64,000 nt of DNA from Micavibrio sp. UBA2638 (GTDB lineage: Bacteria; Pseudomonadota; Alphaproteobacteria; Micavibrionales; Micavibrionaceae), in NCBI GenBank assembly GCA_002359735.1, contig DENS01000002.1, positions 28,215-92,214 of the forward strand, read 5' to 3'. Of the stretch, positions 34,534-44,605 are shown in pieces; position 1 is the first letter of the stretch; each line of letters starts with the position of its first letter. Under the pieces are notes generated by a model. The model saw only the letters and a program-made list of their open reading frames with translations. It ran no database searches and was not told the DNA's origin. Position numbers and translations under genes: made by a program.

Positions 34534-35007
34534 ATGCGTCCTGTTTCGGAAGCAACAGCCAAAATTACAAATGAAGTTTGTGGCCGCAAATATATTGCGC
34601 TGGGCCGCATTCTTTCCCAGTGGACAGAAATTGTCGGGCCTGAATTGGCGACAAAGGTGCAGCCATCGGCCATTAAATACAGAAAATATAAGCAGCGCCC
34701 TAAAAACCCCGATGCGGTGCTGGAAATTGCAACATCAAGCGCATACGCAACCAAACTGCATTACCAAAAAGATCTGATCCTTGAGCGCATTAATCAAGTG
34801 TTCGGGGAACAATGGATCAGCGGCATTCGCTTTATCAATGTGGCGCCCAACACCGCAGATAGGCCCAGAATCAAGAAAACGCCGGTCTTAACGCCGGATG
34901 AAAAAAAATATATTAGCGAAACACTTGATTATATAACCGATATCGAAGTAAGAAACAGGCTGGAGAATTTTGGGCAGTCCCTCTTCCTTGATAACAAAAA
35001 GACTTAG
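34534..35007 (+). CDS. DUF721-family protein
   Basis: A 157-residue protein of the DciA-like DUF721 family: LGRILSQWTEIVGPELATKVQPSAI is the family signature, followed by a KH-like region. Family members (DciA) load the replicative helicase in bacteria lacking DnaC, which fits this organism. The start is ATG 34534 with AGGT upstream. It lies next to mutY, its usual neighbour in alphaproteobacteria. Confidence 0.85.
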   Translation: MRPVSEATAKITNEVCGRKYIALGRILSQWTEIVGPELATKVQPSAIKYRKYKQRPKNPDAVLEIATSSAYATKLHYQKDLILERINQVFGEQWISGIRFINVAPNTADRPRIKKTPVLTPDEKKYISETLDYITDIEVRNRLENFGQSLFLDNKKT

Positions 35008-35017
35008 GATAAAAACA

Positions 35018-35584
35018 ATGAAAGAAAATGCTATTAATTTACGATCAGGCAATGTGATCGAATATGAAGGCAAACTTTGTGTGGTTGTTAAAAATGATAT
35101 TGTGCAACCCGGTAAAGGGGCCGCCGTTGCGCAGGTTGAAATCCGTGATGTTCGCACAGGAAATAAAAGTAACATTCGTTTCCGGACGCAGGAAACGGTT
35201 GAGCGCATTCGCCTTGAACAGGATGATTACCAGTTTTTGTTCGCCGATGGTGATGATTATACATTTATGCATCAAGCCAATTTTGAACAGCTTATTGTTC
35301 CCAAAGATATTATTGGTGATCCGGCCGCTTTCCTGCAGGAAGGCATGACTGTTGAAATTGAAACCTTTGAAGGGGAGCCCTTGAATGTAACTTTGCCCAA
35401 GCATGTAACGGTTGAAGTTGTAGAAGCCGAACCGGTTGTAAAAGGCCAAACGGCGACAACGTCTTATAAACCGGCCATTGCTGATAATGGGGTAAAAGTT
35501 ATGGTGCCGCCGTATATTGATGTCGGTACCCGTATTGTTGTGAAACCGGAAGACGGCAGCTTTGTCGAACGTGCGAAAGATTAG
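35018..35584 (+). CDS. efp: Elongation factor P
   Basis: Rescues ribosomes stalled on polyproline. The ATG at 35018 (MKENAINLRSGNVIEYEGK) gives 188 residues, the standard length. The modifiable Lys lies in VQPGKGAAVAQ. Three OB-like domains are present, ending with PPYIDVGTRIVVKPEDGSF. It follows the DUF721 gene by 10 bp and precedes suhB by 2 bp. Confidence 0.96.
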   Translation: MKENAINLRSGNVIEYEGKLCVVVKNDIVQPGKGAAVAQVEIRDVRTGNKSNIRFRTQETVERIRLEQDDYQFLFADGDDYTFMHQANFEQLIVPKDIIGDPAAFLQEGMTVEIETFEGEPLNVTLPKHVTVEVVEAEPVVKGQTATTSYKPAIADNGVKVMVPPYIDVGTRIVVKPEDGSFVERAKD

Positions 35585-35586
35585 TC

Positions 35587-36384
35587 ATGGCAGCCGTAAA
35601 TGCACCCAATATGAATGTTATGATACGTGCGGCGGAAAAGGCCGGGCGCTCCCTTGTTCGTGATTTTGGTGAAGTTGAAAACCTGCAGGTTTCTGTGAAA
35701 GGCCCCGGTGATTTTGTGAGCGCGGCTGATAAGCGCTCGGAAAAAATTATCTTTGAGGAGCTAAAAAAAGCCAAGCCGGGATATAGCTTTCTGATGGAAG
35801 AAAGCGGCCGCATTGAAGGCGAAGATAAAGATCATGTCTGGGTGGTGGATCCGTTGGATGGCACGACAAATTTTCTTCATGGTTTGCCTCATTGGTGCAT
35901 TTCCATTGCTTTGGTTGATAAAGGTGAAGTGACGCTTGGGTTGATATACGACCCGATTAAGGATGACTTGTTCACCGCCGAACGTGGCAAAGGCGCGTTT
36001 CATCGCCGCAGACGATTGCGCGTGTCTGGGCGCCGTAATTTCCCCATGACGGCCATTGCCACAGGCGCGCCAATGCGCACCATACAGGAAGCCGGGCCAC
36101 AATTTATCAAGGAATATAACGCCATACAGGAGCTTGGTGCAGGCATGCGCCGCTTTGGGGCGGCTGCACTTGATCTCGCTTATGTCGCATCAGGTAAATA
36201 TGACGGGTTTTGGGAGCGCAATTTGAAGCCCTGGGACGTGGCGGCCGGTATTTTATTGGTAAAAGAAGCCGGTGGTTTTGTTTGTGATCTGGACAAAGAT
36301 TCCAACGATGCGCTGAAAACTGGCAATATCCTGGCGGCCAATGAATATATTTACAATGATATGAAGAAAGTGCTGCGCAAATAG
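35587..36384 (+). CDS. suhB: Inositol monophosphatase family protein (SuhB)
   Basis: A 265-residue Mg2+-dependent phosphatase. Metal-binding motifs are MEESG, DPLDGTTNF and KPWDVAAGILLVKEAGG. It is co-transcribed with efp (2 bp gap), a common alphaproteobacterial pair. SuhB proteins also act with the rRNA antitermination complex, and which role applies here cannot be told. Confidence 0.93.
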   Translation: MAAVNAPNMNVMIRAAEKAGRSLVRDFGEVENLQVSVKGPGDFVSAADKRSEKIIFEELKKAKPGYSFLMEESGRIEGEDKDHVWVVDPLDGTTNFLHGLPHWCISIALVDKGEVTLGLIYDPIKDDLFTAERGKGAFHRRRRLRVSGRRNFPMTAIATGAPMRTIQEAGPQFIKEYNAIQELGAGMRRFGAAALDLAYVASGKYDGFWERNLKPWDVAAGILLVKEAGGFVCDLDKDSNDALKTGNILAANEYIYNDMKKVLRK

Positions 36385-36410
36385 TATTCACGTTTAACAT
36401 TAAAAAAGTA

Positions 36411-37340
36411 ATGCAACTTATTGTAATAACAATAACTTTACTTATTTGCATATCCGCAAAAACCTATGCGCAGACTAACGGATCAAACAGTATTGACAGC
36501 TATACGCCGCCGCCCATGTTTGGTGCGCCGCTGACCGGTGTCTATGAAGGGAATCAACAATCCAATACCCCCGGATCTTCATTATCGCGGTCAACGGATA
36601 TGGCTGCTGATGGATTGCCCTCCTCGGCTTCCCAGCGGCCTGTATTATTGGATTTGGACAGTATTACCGGCAGGCCGCCGCCTGTTACGCGCGCAAAACA
36701 ACCAGTTACGGCGGTTCCTTTCAAGCCGCCCTACCCGCCCAAACGGCCGCAACAGTTTCAGGTGTCAAAAGAATATTTAGACCAGTTGAAACGCTCTGAT
36801 AAGCAACAAAGCCCCGAGGTACATTCATCTAACAACGATAAAACTGCCTTTTCTACCCCTCCTAATTTGACGCCGCGCCAAGAAGACGGTTTTCTAGTTG
36901 GTGATGCCCTACATAACGACCTGGTGCATATGAATGTTCGTGATGTTTACGAGAATATAGGCGGACTGTCTATTACCGAGGCTCATGATGCCAAGGTGGC
37001 CGCCGCAGCCCCTGCCCCGGCGCAAGCCGGAATAACCTTACAAACGATAGAAATGAATTATGAACCTGGCCGCCTGTCTTTGAATGATAGTGATAAAAAC
37101 ATATTAAAACAGAACGTTATACCGTATCTACGCGGTAACCCGGCAGGCGGTATCGAGTTGCAGTCTTTTGCAACCGGCCCGTCAGACCGAAGCGCAAAAC
37201 GGAATTCATTAACGCGCGCCCTTGCTTTGCGCGCTTACCTCATTGACCATGGCATAGAGCTGGAGCGGGTCACCATAAAGCCGATGGGGGCGTTTACCAG
37301 TGCGTTTCCGCAAGATGTGATTTTTTTAAAACCTTTGTAA
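36411..37340 (+). CDS. Secreted protein with OmpA-like C-terminal domain
   Basis: A 309-residue exported protein. The signal peptide (MQLIVITITLLICISAKTYA, cleaved before Gln) is followed by a Pro/Ser-rich, probably disordered region to about residue 200. The last 100 residues look like an OmpA/MotB-type peptidoglycan-binding fold (LSLNDSDKNILKQNVIPYL, then SDRSAKRNSLTRALALRAYL), with the usual NxxLSxxRA motif altered to NSLTRALA. It may tether the envelope to the cell wall. Confidence 0.75.
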   Translation: MQLIVITITLLICISAKTYAQTNGSNSIDSYTPPPMFGAPLTGVYEGNQQSNTPGSSLSRSTDMAADGLPSSASQRPVLLDLDSITGRPPPVTRAKQPVTAVPFKPPYPPKRPQQFQVSKEYLDQLKRSDKQQSPEVHSSNNDKTAFSTPPNLTPRQEDGFLVGDALHNDLVHMNVRDVYENIGGLSITEAHDAKVAAAAPAPAQAGITLQTIEMNYEPGRLSLNDSDKNILKQNVIPYLRGNPAGGIELQSFATGPSDRSAKRNSLTRALALRAYLIDHGIELERVTIKPMGAFTSAFPQDVIFLKPL

Positions 37341-37460
37341 ATGCCCAGCATAACTGCATGTGGATATTTTATTTTTTTCCATGCAAAAGCCAAGGGGTTC
37401 TAGTATATTGCGGCTTGTAATCTATTATTTTCTGTACTAAAACCGAATTGCCATAATTTT

Positions 37461-38378
37461 ATGCGCATGAAAGAAAGGGCTATAACCGTGTCTAAAAAGA
37501 ATTCTGCAACGCCAATTATTGCGCTGATCCTGCTTATTATTTTGGGGGGCGCTGGCTATTATATTTATAATCAAGGTGGCTTTGGTGGCACGGTTGAAAC
37601 TGACACGGCCGATATAACTGCAGAAGTGGATATGGACACCGCTGCTGATAGCGAAACTGATGCCACAGATATTTCCGAAACTGTTGCAGAAGACGATATG
37701 GCAACGTCCAATCAGGCCGAACAGGACGTATCAAATAACGCCGCGCAAGGTGATGAACCCGGTTTTGATCTGGATAATGCCCTGTCACCACGCGCCATCG
37801 GTAATCCCGATGCCCCAGTTGTTGTCAAGGAATTTGCCTCAATGACATGTGGGCATTGCGGCGATTTTCATCGCAATGTATTTGATCAAATCAAGGAAGA
37901 ATACATTGATACAGGTAAAGTTTATTTCATTATGAACGACTTTCCCTTAAACGGACCGGCCGTTCACGCCTCCATGGTTGCCAGATGCCTGCCGAACGCC
38001 CGCTATCAAAGCTTTATTGAGATGCTGTTCGATAATCAGGATAAATGGGCGTATGACGCCGGTTACATCAATTACTTACGCCAAAATGCGGCTTTGGCCG
38101 GTTTAGGCAATGAAGCCTTTGATGCCTGCATTGGTAATGATGACTTGCGTGATGGTTTGATAAACCAAATGAAACAGGCGCAGAATAATTATGCCATTAA
38201 TTCAACGCCAACTTTTGTATTTAACGAAACCACCGTGCATACAGGCGCCCGTAACTACGAATTTTACAAAGGTGTAATTGAAGCAGAACTCGCGAAGGCC
38301 GGTGGCACAGCCGTTGATGATGGCAGTGAACCCGCACAAAAAGCAGAAGCGGATGAAAGCGCCGAAAGCGGTGAATAG
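37461..38378 (+). CDS. DsbA-family thiol oxidoreductase, membrane-anchored
   Basis: A 305-residue protein with one N-terminal transmembrane segment (about 17-36), an acidic Asp/Thr-rich linker to residue 105, and a DsbA-type thioredoxin domain. The active site is C130-G-H-C133 and the cis-Pro is in NSTPTFVF. The C-terminus is again acidic. It lies upstream of smc, as a DsbA-like gene does in many alphaproteobacteria. Likely a periplasmic disulfide oxidase. Confidence 0.9.
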   Translation: MRMKERAITVSKKNSATPIIALILLIILGGAGYYIYNQGGFGGTVETDTADITAEVDMDTAADSETDATDISETVAEDDMATSNQAEQDVSNNAAQGDEPGFDLDNALSPRAIGNPDAPVVVKEFASMTCGHCGDFHRNVFDQIKEEYIDTGKVYFIMNDFPLNGPAVHASMVARCLPNARYQSFIEMLFDNQDKWAYDAGYINYLRQNAALAGLGNEAFDACIGNDDLRDGLINQMKQAQNNYAINSTPTFVFNETTVHTGARNYEFYKGVIEAELAKAGGTAVDDGSEPAQKAEADESAESGE

Positions 38379-38405
38379 CAAGAGTAAACCTTGCAACTGA
38401 CCGGA

Positions 38406-38435
38406 GGCGGGAAATGGGTCCCGCCCTGGCTTTTT
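38406..38435 (+). terminator. Rho-independent terminator between the DsbA-like gene and smc
   Basis: GGCGGGA/TCCCGCC stem (38406-38412 and 38419-38425) with a 6-nt loop, followed after five bases by TTTTT. It is only 18 bp before the smc start. Confidence 0.7.
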
Positions 38436-38452
38436 AATTGAGTAAAGCGTAT

Positions 38453-41400
38453 ATGATCCAGTTTAACAAACTACGCCTTAGTGGTTTCAAATCATTTGCA
38501 GACCGGACCGAATTAGATATCGGCACCGGTCTCAATGGTATTGTTGGCCCAAATGGTTGTGGTAAGTCGAATCTGGTTGAAGCCTTGCGTTGGGTTATGG
38601 GCGAAAATTCTGCCAAACGCATGCGCGGCGGCGGCATGGAAGATGTTATATTTGCCGGCACATCCAAACGCAGTTCCAAGAATATAGCCGAAGTATCGTT
38701 GTTGCTGAACAATGAAAGCCGCAGCGCCCCCGCCCAGTTTAACAGTGCCGATGAAATTGAGATCATCCGCCGCATCGAAAAAGATCACGGATCGAATTAT
38801 AAAATTAATGGAAAAACTGTCCGCGCCCGTGATGTGCAGATGTTGCTTGCGGATACGGTAACCGGCGCAAACTCCCCTGCCCTGGTCTCACAGGGGCGCA
38901 TTACACAAATCATTAATTCAAAGCCACTGGAACGGCGTATGGTGCTGGAAGAATCCGCCGGGGTTTCGGGGCTGTATGCCCGCCGACATGAAGCCGAGCT
39001 GCGCTTGCGTGCAGCAGATGCAAATCTGGTACGTCTGGAAGATGTGCTGGGCGGCGTTGAATCGCAACTGGCTTCTTTGAAACGTCAGGCCAGACAAGCG
39101 ACGCGTTATAAGAACCTGAATGCCCAAATTCGCCAACTAGAAGCGCTGATTGCTTATTTGGATTGGAAAGTTCTGGAAGACCGCCGCAATGAAATGAATA
39201 ACCGCTTCGTCGAGGCGGAAAAAATTGTATCGGAAAAGATGCTGGCCGTTACGCAATTAACCAAAACGCAGACCACACAAGCCGAAAACCTTCCTGCCTT
39301 GCGCAAAGCCGAGGCTGAAGCGGCAGCCGCATTGCAAACAAAGCGCATTGCTTTGCAACGCATTGAAGATGAGGCACAACGCCTTGATAACATGATTGCC
39401 GAGGCCAAAGAACAATATGAACAGACACTGAATGACGAACAGCATGAGCGTGTGAGTGCAGAAGAATCGGCTGAAATGTTAACCATCATGCAAGGCGAAG
39501 AAAAAACGCTTCTGGAAGAGCAAAAACATGACGAGGCGCGCTTTGGCGAAAAGGAAAAAGCCAAAGATGACCTTGAACAAAAAGTGACCGCGTTAGAGGC
39601 GGAACACACAGCATTAATGCAAAATGAAGCCGAAAGCAGAGCTAAGCAGGCGGCCTTGGAAGATCAATTGCAGCAGAACAAATCACGCGCCGAGCTATTA
39701 GGGCACCGTCTTCAAAAAGCGCTTGATGAGAAAGAGCGCCTCTGCGCGGAGCAGCTTTCTGTTGCTGATATGGCCAAAAAGGAAAAAGCCGCCGAAACCC
39801 TGGCAGAAGAAATTGAAACGAATAAAACCGCAATTGAGGCTTTGGAAAGCGATCTTAAGGCGCACAAAGAAAAGCGCGATGAATACCGCGTCAGCATTAA
39901 ACAGCTTGAAAACCAGTATTCTGAAGTGCAGACAGAGATGTCCATGCTAACGTCATTCCTGTCCGGTGATGCGCAACAACAGGGCGCGTTGCTGGATCAG
40001 GTGCAAGCCAAGCCCGGATTTGAAAAAGCACTCTCTCGCGCACTGGGGGACTCTTTGTTGGCCGCGCTGGACGAAGAGTCTGCTTCATATTGGGTTAAGA
40101 CAGATATAAAAGCCGCAATGCCGACCTTGCCAAAAGGTGTGCGTGCGATAGAACCTGAAATCAAGGCCCCTGACGTTTTAAAGCTGTCTTTGAGCCAAAT
40201 CGGTATTGTTGAGAATGAAGAACAGGGGCGCAAGGCTATGCATGCGCTTTCACCGGGCCAGGCCATTGTTTCACAAGACGGGCATTATTGGCGTTGGGAT
40301 GGGTATTGCGTGAAGGCATCTGCCAAAGATCGCAATGCGGAGCATCTGGAATATAAAAACAAGCTCGCATCACTGGAAGCCAAAGCGCCTAAATTGCAAA
40401 AAGAACTGCATAAACAGGAATCGGCGTATGAGGCCATTGCCGATTCTATTCGCGCGACCGAATCAAAGCTGACTGATTGCCGGGAAAAAATTCGCACCGG
40501 GGAGCGTGATCTTTCGCAACAATACCGGGATATTTCACATTATAAAGAAAAGATTGCCCGTCATAATGCTGAAATGGCCAGTGTTGAAGAAAGCATTGCA
40601 ACAGCCACCGTTGATATTGATGCCTTAAATGACATAGTGCGGGCCGAAGAAACGCAATTAAATGCATATATTGAAAAAGCCCGCAGCACAAATACCGGTG
40701 ATAAAGATAAGGTGCATGCGGCCCTTATAGAGGCGCGTGAGAGTTATCAAGAGGCTGTGCGGGTTTATGATCGTCATCAACAGCAGCAATCAACGCGCCG
40801 CGCCCGTTTGCAGGCAATCGCCGATGAGCGCGTGACACTGAAAAACCGCAATATTCGTTCCAGTGAGCGCCTTAAGGTGCTAGGGGCCCGTAAAACGGAG
40901 CTGGAAGGCAAGCTGAAGGAATTGCAAGCCCAACCTCGTAACTTTGAAACGGATAAAGAACGTTTCTTAAGCGAAATATCCGCGCTGGAAGATGCGCGGA
41001 ATGAGGCCGCCGAAAGCCTGTCTTTGTGTGAGAATGAAGTCATGGAGACGAGCAAGGCCTTGAAGGATGCTGAAAACGCTCTGGGTGAAGCACGTGAAAA
41101 ACGGGCTCATGCGCAGGCCACTCTGTCCGGTCTTGTTGAACAGATTGACACCATCAAAATGCAAATTGACGATAAATTCGAGATGAGACCGCAAGACTTG
41201 CATCAGCATATTGCAATGGATCTGGCCGAGATCCGCGCCGATGATCTGGATGGGTACAAAGATAAACGTGAAAAATTGATTCGTGAGCGCGAAAACCTGG
41301 GGGCTGTAAATTTACGTGCAGAGGAAGAAGCGCAAGAGATTGAGGCCGAAGCCGGTAAGTTAATACACGAACGCAATGATCTGGTACAGGCTATTGAAGA

Positions 41401-41926
41401 GCTGCGTGCCGGGATTAACAAAATCAATAAGGAGGCCCGTGGCCGTCTGTTGGTGGCTTTTGATCATGTGAACGCACATTTCCAACACCTGTTCTCGCGT
41501 CTTTTTCAGGGCGGGCAAGCGCATCTGGAATTGATCGAATCAGATGATCCGCTGAATTCGGGCCTTGAAATTTTTGCACAACCGCCGGGTAAGTCTTTGC
41601 AATCGCTTTCACTTTTATCCGGTGGTGAGCAAACCTTGGCCTCGATTGCCCTTATCTTTGCCATGTTCCTGACAAACCCGTCCCCTATATGTGTTCTGGA
41701 CGAAATTGACGCGCCGCTGGATGATTCTAACGTTGATAGGCTTTGTGACATGCTGGACGAAATCGCAGAACGCGGCGAAACCCGGTTCTTGATTGTAACG
41801 CACCACCGCCTGACCATGGCACGTATGGATCGGCTTTACGGCGTCACCATGGCCGAAAAAGGTGTGTCCCAATTGGTGTCGGTTGATTTACAGCAATCCT
41901 TCAGCTTTCTGGATGAGGCGGCGTAA
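38453..41926 (+). CDS. smc: Chromosome segregation protein SMC
   Basis: Condensin ATPase that organises and segregates the chromosome. I use the ATG at 38453 (MIQFNKLRLSGFKSF), 1157 residues. Walker A GPNGCGKS lies at about 32-39, two long coiled coils flank a hinge at roughly 505-630 (KPGFEKALSRALGDSL), and the C-terminal head has the ABC signature LLSGGEQTLAS and Walker B VLDEIDAPLDD. Complete, with no frame break. Confidence 0.97.
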   Translation: MIQFNKLRLSGFKSFADRTELDIGTGLNGIVGPNGCGKSNLVEALRWVMGENSAKRMRGGGMEDVIFAGTSKRSSKNIAEVSLLLNNESRSAPAQFNSADEIEIIRRIEKDHGSNYKINGKTVRARDVQMLLADTVTGANSPALVSQGRITQIINSKPLERRMVLEESAGVSGLYARRHEAELRLRAADANLVRLEDVLGGVESQLASLKRQARQATRYKNLNAQIRQLEALIAYLDWKVLEDRRNEMNNRFVEAEKIVSEKMLAVTQLTKTQTTQAENLPALRKAEAEAAAALQTKRIALQRIEDEAQRLDNMIAEAKEQYEQTLNDEQHERVSAEESAEMLTIMQGEEKTLLEEQKHDEARFGEKEKAKDDLEQKVTALEAEHTALMQNEAESRAKQAALEDQLQQNKSRAELLGHRLQKALDEKERLCAEQLSVADMAKKEKAAETLAEEIETNKTAIEALESDLKAHKEKRDEYRVSIKQLENQYSEVQTEMSMLTSFLSGDAQQQGALLDQVQAKPGFEKALSRALGDSLLAALDEESASYWVKTDIKAAMPTLPKGVRAIEPEIKAPDVLKLSLSQIGIVENEEQGRKAMHALSPGQAIVSQDGHYWRWDGYCVKASAKDRNAEHLEYKNKLASLEAKAPKLQKELHKQESAYEAIADSIRATESKLTDCREKIRTGERDLSQQYRDISHYKEKIARHNAEMASVEESIATATVDIDALNDIVRAEETQLNAYIEKARSTNTGDKDKVHAALIEARESYQEAVRVYDRHQQQQSTRRARLQAIADERVTLKNRNIRSSERLKVLGARKTELEGKLKELQAQPRNFETDKERFLSEISALEDARNEAAESLSLCENEVMETSKALKDAENALGEAREKRAHAQATLSGLVEQIDTIKMQIDDKFEMRPQDLHQHIAMDLAEIRADDLDGYKDKREKLIRERENLGAVNLRAEEEAQEIEAEAGKLIHERNDLVQAIEELRAGINKINKEARGRLLVAFDHVNAHFQHLFSRLFQGGQAHLELIESDDPLNSGLEIFAQPPGKSLQSLSLLSGGEQTLASIALIFAMFLTNPSPICVLDEIDAPLDDSNVDRLCDMLDEIAERGETRFLIVTHHRLTMARMDRLYGVTMAEKGVSQLVSVDLQQSFSFLDEAA

Positions 41927-41929
41927 CAC

Positions 41930-42253
41930 ATGAGCAATGATAACGACCTTGATAAGTTCAATGAAAAACTTTTAAAAGCGCGCGGCGAAGACAAGGAAAC
42001 ACTGGCGCATAAAAAGCAACTGGAAACCGAGGGGGAATCGCGCCAGGGCATACAGGCCGGCGTCGAATTGGTCGGGGCCATATTTATCCCCACGGTTATG
42101 GGGTATTTCATTGACGGGTATTTTGATACGCGTCCTGTTTTTATGTTGATATTGTTTTTTTTGGGGATATGCACTGGTTTTTACAATGTCTACCGCATTA
42201 GTCAAAATATGGGCACCGCCGTTGGTGTGAAAAATGACAAGAAAGATGAATAA
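41930..42253 (+). CDS. atpI: AtpZ/AtpI family ATP synthase assembly protein
   Basis: A 107-residue membrane protein with a charged N-terminal half and two transmembrane segments (GVELVGAIFIPTVMGYFIDG and VFMLILFFLGICTGFYNVYR). These match the AtpI/AtpZ family, which assists c-ring assembly or Mg2+ uptake. It precedes atpB, the usual position, and begins 3 bp after smc. Confidence 0.88.
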   Translation: MSNDNDLDKFNEKLLKARGEDKETLAHKKQLETEGESRQGIQAGVELVGAIFIPTVMGYFIDGYFDTRPVFMLILFFLGICTGFYNVYRISQNMGTAVGVKNDKKDE

Positions 42254-42347
42254 AGTTCGATAAAACGGGTTGCATCACCCGTAAAAAAACGTTAAAACTG
42301 CGCGCAAGATAACGTATTAGTAAATTTGTTAAGAAAGTGGAGCTGCG

Positions 42348-43097
42348 GTGGCTAGTCCTATTCACCAGTTTAATATAACCCCGATCATACCTTTTGAGGT
42401 TGGCGGCGTTGATTTGTCTTTTACTAATTCCGCTTTGTGGATGGCCATCGGGGCTTTGCTATCCTGCACGTATTTTATTGTTGCCACTCGCAAGAAGGCA
42501 TTGGTTCCCGACCGTCTTCAGGTCACGGCAGAGATGTTCTATGAATTTATTGCCGGAATGATTCGTGAAAACACGGGGCCCAAAGGGCGCCAGTTTTTCC
42601 CGGTTATCTTTACGCTGTTCATTGTTGTTTTAATGGGTAATATGCTGGGCTTGATCCCCTATGCCTTTACGTATACCAGCCACATTATTGTGACGTTTAT
42701 GCTGGCCGCCATGATATTCTTTATGGTCACGGTATTTGGATTTATTAATCACGGGACTAAATTCCTGAGCGTATTTGTCCCGTCAGGCGTTCCTCTGCCG
42801 CTTTTGATCTTGATCGTGCCGATTGAGTTGCTGTCATTTCTTATTCGCCCGATAACACTGTCCGTTCGTTTGTTTGCGAATATGGTGGCTGGCCACTTAA
42901 TGTTGAAAGTATTTGCCGGATTCAGCACGATGTTACTGGTTGGTCTTGGGGCCGGCGGTATTGTTGTTGGTATTTTACCAATGCTGTTCAATGTCGGTAT
43001 TTATATGCTGGAAGTTCTGGTTGCGTTGTTACAGGCTTATGTCTTTGCCGTTCTTAGCGCAATTTATTTGAAGGATGCCGTGGAGCTGCATCATTAA
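42348..43097 (+). CDS. atpB: ATP synthase Fo subunit a
   Basis: Forms the proton channel beside the c-ring. Starts with GTG at 42348, with GGAG 8 bp upstream. The 249-residue protein has about six membrane segments; the essential Arg lies in PITLSVRLFANMVAGH and the C-terminal LLQAYVFAVLSAIYL is typical. It heads atpB-atpE-atpF'-atpF. Confidence 0.96.
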   Translation: MASPIHQFNITPIIPFEVGGVDLSFTNSALWMAIGALLSCTYFIVATRKKALVPDRLQVTAEMFYEFIAGMIRENTGPKGRQFFPVIFTLFIVVLMGNMLGLIPYAFTYTSHIIVTFMLAAMIFFMVTVFGFINHGTKFLSVFVPSGVPLPLLILIVPIELLSFLIRPITLSVRLFANMVAGHLMLKVFAGFSTMLLVGLGAGGIVVGILPMLFNVGIYMLEVLVALLQAYVFAVLSAIYLKDAVELHH

Positions 43098-43158
43098 AGA
43101 TGTGCTTTACCGGTTAAACTGTTTAACTCTATAACCTAAAAAGAAAAGGAAAAAACAA

Positions 43159-43383
43159 ATGGAAGTTGAAGCCGCAAAACTTATCGGAGCCGCGATTGCC
43201 CTTATCCCAATTCTGGGTGTTGGCCTTGGTCTTGGTTTGATTTTCTCTTCATATAACGAAGCAATTGGCCGCAATCCAAGCGCTGCTGAGATCCTTGATA
43301 AGAAGTTCTTTATCACTTTCGCTTTGACAGAAGCGCTTGCGATTTTCGCACTTGGTGTTTCTCTCGTTATTCTGTTCCTGTAA
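43159..43383 (+). CDS. atpE: ATP synthase Fo subunit c
   Basis: Forms the rotary ring. The 74-residue hairpin has two transmembrane helices, the polar loop SYNEAIGRNPSA, and the proton-carrying Glu in FALTEALAIFAL. The AGGAAAA Shine-Dalgarno is strong, as expected for a highly translated subunit. Confidence 0.97.
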   Translation: MEVEAAKLIGAAIALIPILGVGLGLGLIFSSYNEAIGRNPSAAEILDKKFFITFALTEALAIFALGVSLVILFL

Positions 43384-43425
43384 GCGACAGATTAACCACA
43401 ACGAAAGCGTAAGGAGTTATCGTTT

Positions 43426-44067
43426 ATGAAACGGTTACTTTTGAATATTTTGACAGTTACTTCGCTCGTCTTTATTGCCACGAGCGGAGTAGCCTTTCAT
43501 GTTATGGCTGCGGATGTTGCCGGAGCTGAGGCCGGTTATCATGGTGACGCGGAACACCAGTCCGGTCTTCCCCAGCTAGATCCGACATGGTTCGCCAGCC
43601 AGATTTTCTGGCTCGTGATTATGTTTGGTTCAATGTATCTGATATTTGCCAGAACAGTTCTGCCGAGCCTTTCCAATACACTGGAAAATCGGCATGAGCA
43701 TGTGCAGGGTGACCTGGATATGGCGCAAAGTTTAAAGGTTGAGGCGGAGAATGTTCATGCAGCATATGAAGCCAGCCTGGAAGATGCCCGTCAGAAAGCC
43801 GCTTCCCTTTACCGTGAGGTAGAAGAGGATATCAAAGTAAAATCAGAGAAGCAGCAAGCTGAATTACGAGAACGCTTACAGAGTGAGACGGAGTTATCAG
43901 AGGCTCGCATTCAGAAAACAAAGAACGAAGCGATGACAGAAATGACGCTTATTGCGGCTGAAATTGCTAGCGAGGCCGCCAAGAAAATTGTTGGCATTGA
44001 TACTGACCTGCAAAGTGCGCAAGATGTTGTTAAGGGCCTAAACCAAAAGGCAAAAAAGGCCGCGTAA
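43426..44067 (+). CDS. atpG: ATP synthase Fo subunit b'
   Basis: One of the two stator-stalk b-type subunits of alphaproteobacteria. An N-terminal hydrophobic leader-like segment precedes the membrane helix FASQIFWLVIMFGSMYLIFA (about 61-80). The rest is a long helical coiled coil. It is longer at the N-terminus (213 residues) than many b' proteins, with a possible cleavable signal (SLVFIATSGVAFHVMA). Confidence 0.9.
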   Translation: MKRLLLNILTVTSLVFIATSGVAFHVMAADVAGAEAGYHGDAEHQSGLPQLDPTWFASQIFWLVIMFGSMYLIFARTVLPSLSNTLENRHEHVQGDLDMAQSLKVEAENVHAAYEASLEDARQKAASLYREVEEDIKVKSEKQQAELRERLQSETELSEARIQKTKNEAMTEMTLIAAEIASEAAKKIVGIDTDLQSAQDVVKGLNQKAKKAA

Positions 44068-44084
44068 GCGCATAAAGGAAGAAA

Positions 44085-44585
44085 GTGATTATTCTTATGG
44101 AACTGCTACAAGACACAAATGTTTGGTTGATATTTTCCTTTTTAATTCTGTGCTTTATCATGGTTAAATACGGTAAAAATGCTGTTACCAATATGCTGGA
44201 TAATCGCATAGATGTGATTAAAACTGAATTGCAAACGGCCGAATCTTTGCGTGTCGAAGCGCAGGAATTGTTGGCGCAATATCAGCGCAAACAACGCGAT
44301 GCGGAACAAGAGGCCGAAACAATTATCGCCAAGGCGGAAAAGCATGCCCTTGAAATTCGTAAATTGGCAGAAGCTCAGCTGGCGGAAACATTGGAACGCC
44401 GCGAACAACAGCTTAAAGACCGTTTGGCGCAGATGGAACATAGTGCCATTCAAGAGATTCGTGAACACGCCGCCAATCTTGCCGTTCAAGCCACCGCGCA
44501 AATTATCTCTGAAAAGATGGATAAAAAGGCTACCGACCGTCTGATGCAAGACGCAGTGACGGCCGTGGCGAAAAATATACACTAA
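44085..44585 (+). CDS. atpF: ATP synthase Fo subunit b
   Basis: Stator-stalk subunit with one N-terminal membrane helix (VWLIFSFLILCFIMVKYG) and a long coiled coil, 166 residues. AAGGAAG precedes the GTG at 44085 by 5 bp; an ATG 12 bp later is an alternative start. It follows b' by 17 bp. The F1 genes are not in the window, so Fo and F1 are split, as usual in this class. Confidence 0.95.
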   Translation: MIILMELLQDTNVWLIFSFLILCFIMVKYGKNAVTNMLDNRIDVIKTELQTAESLRVEAQELLAQYQRKQRDAEQEAETIIAKAEKHALEIRKLAEAQLAETLERREQQLKDRLAQMEHSAIQEIREHAANLAVQATAQIISEKMDKKATDRLMQDAVTAVAKNIH

Positions 44586-44605
44586 TTTATCGTGACGCAA
44601 TTATC

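Noticed and set aside
42262..42282. ACGGGT/ACCCGT hairpin between atpI and atpB
   Set aside because: No T run follows it on the plus strand and no minus-strand gene ends nearby, so it is not convincing as a terminator.
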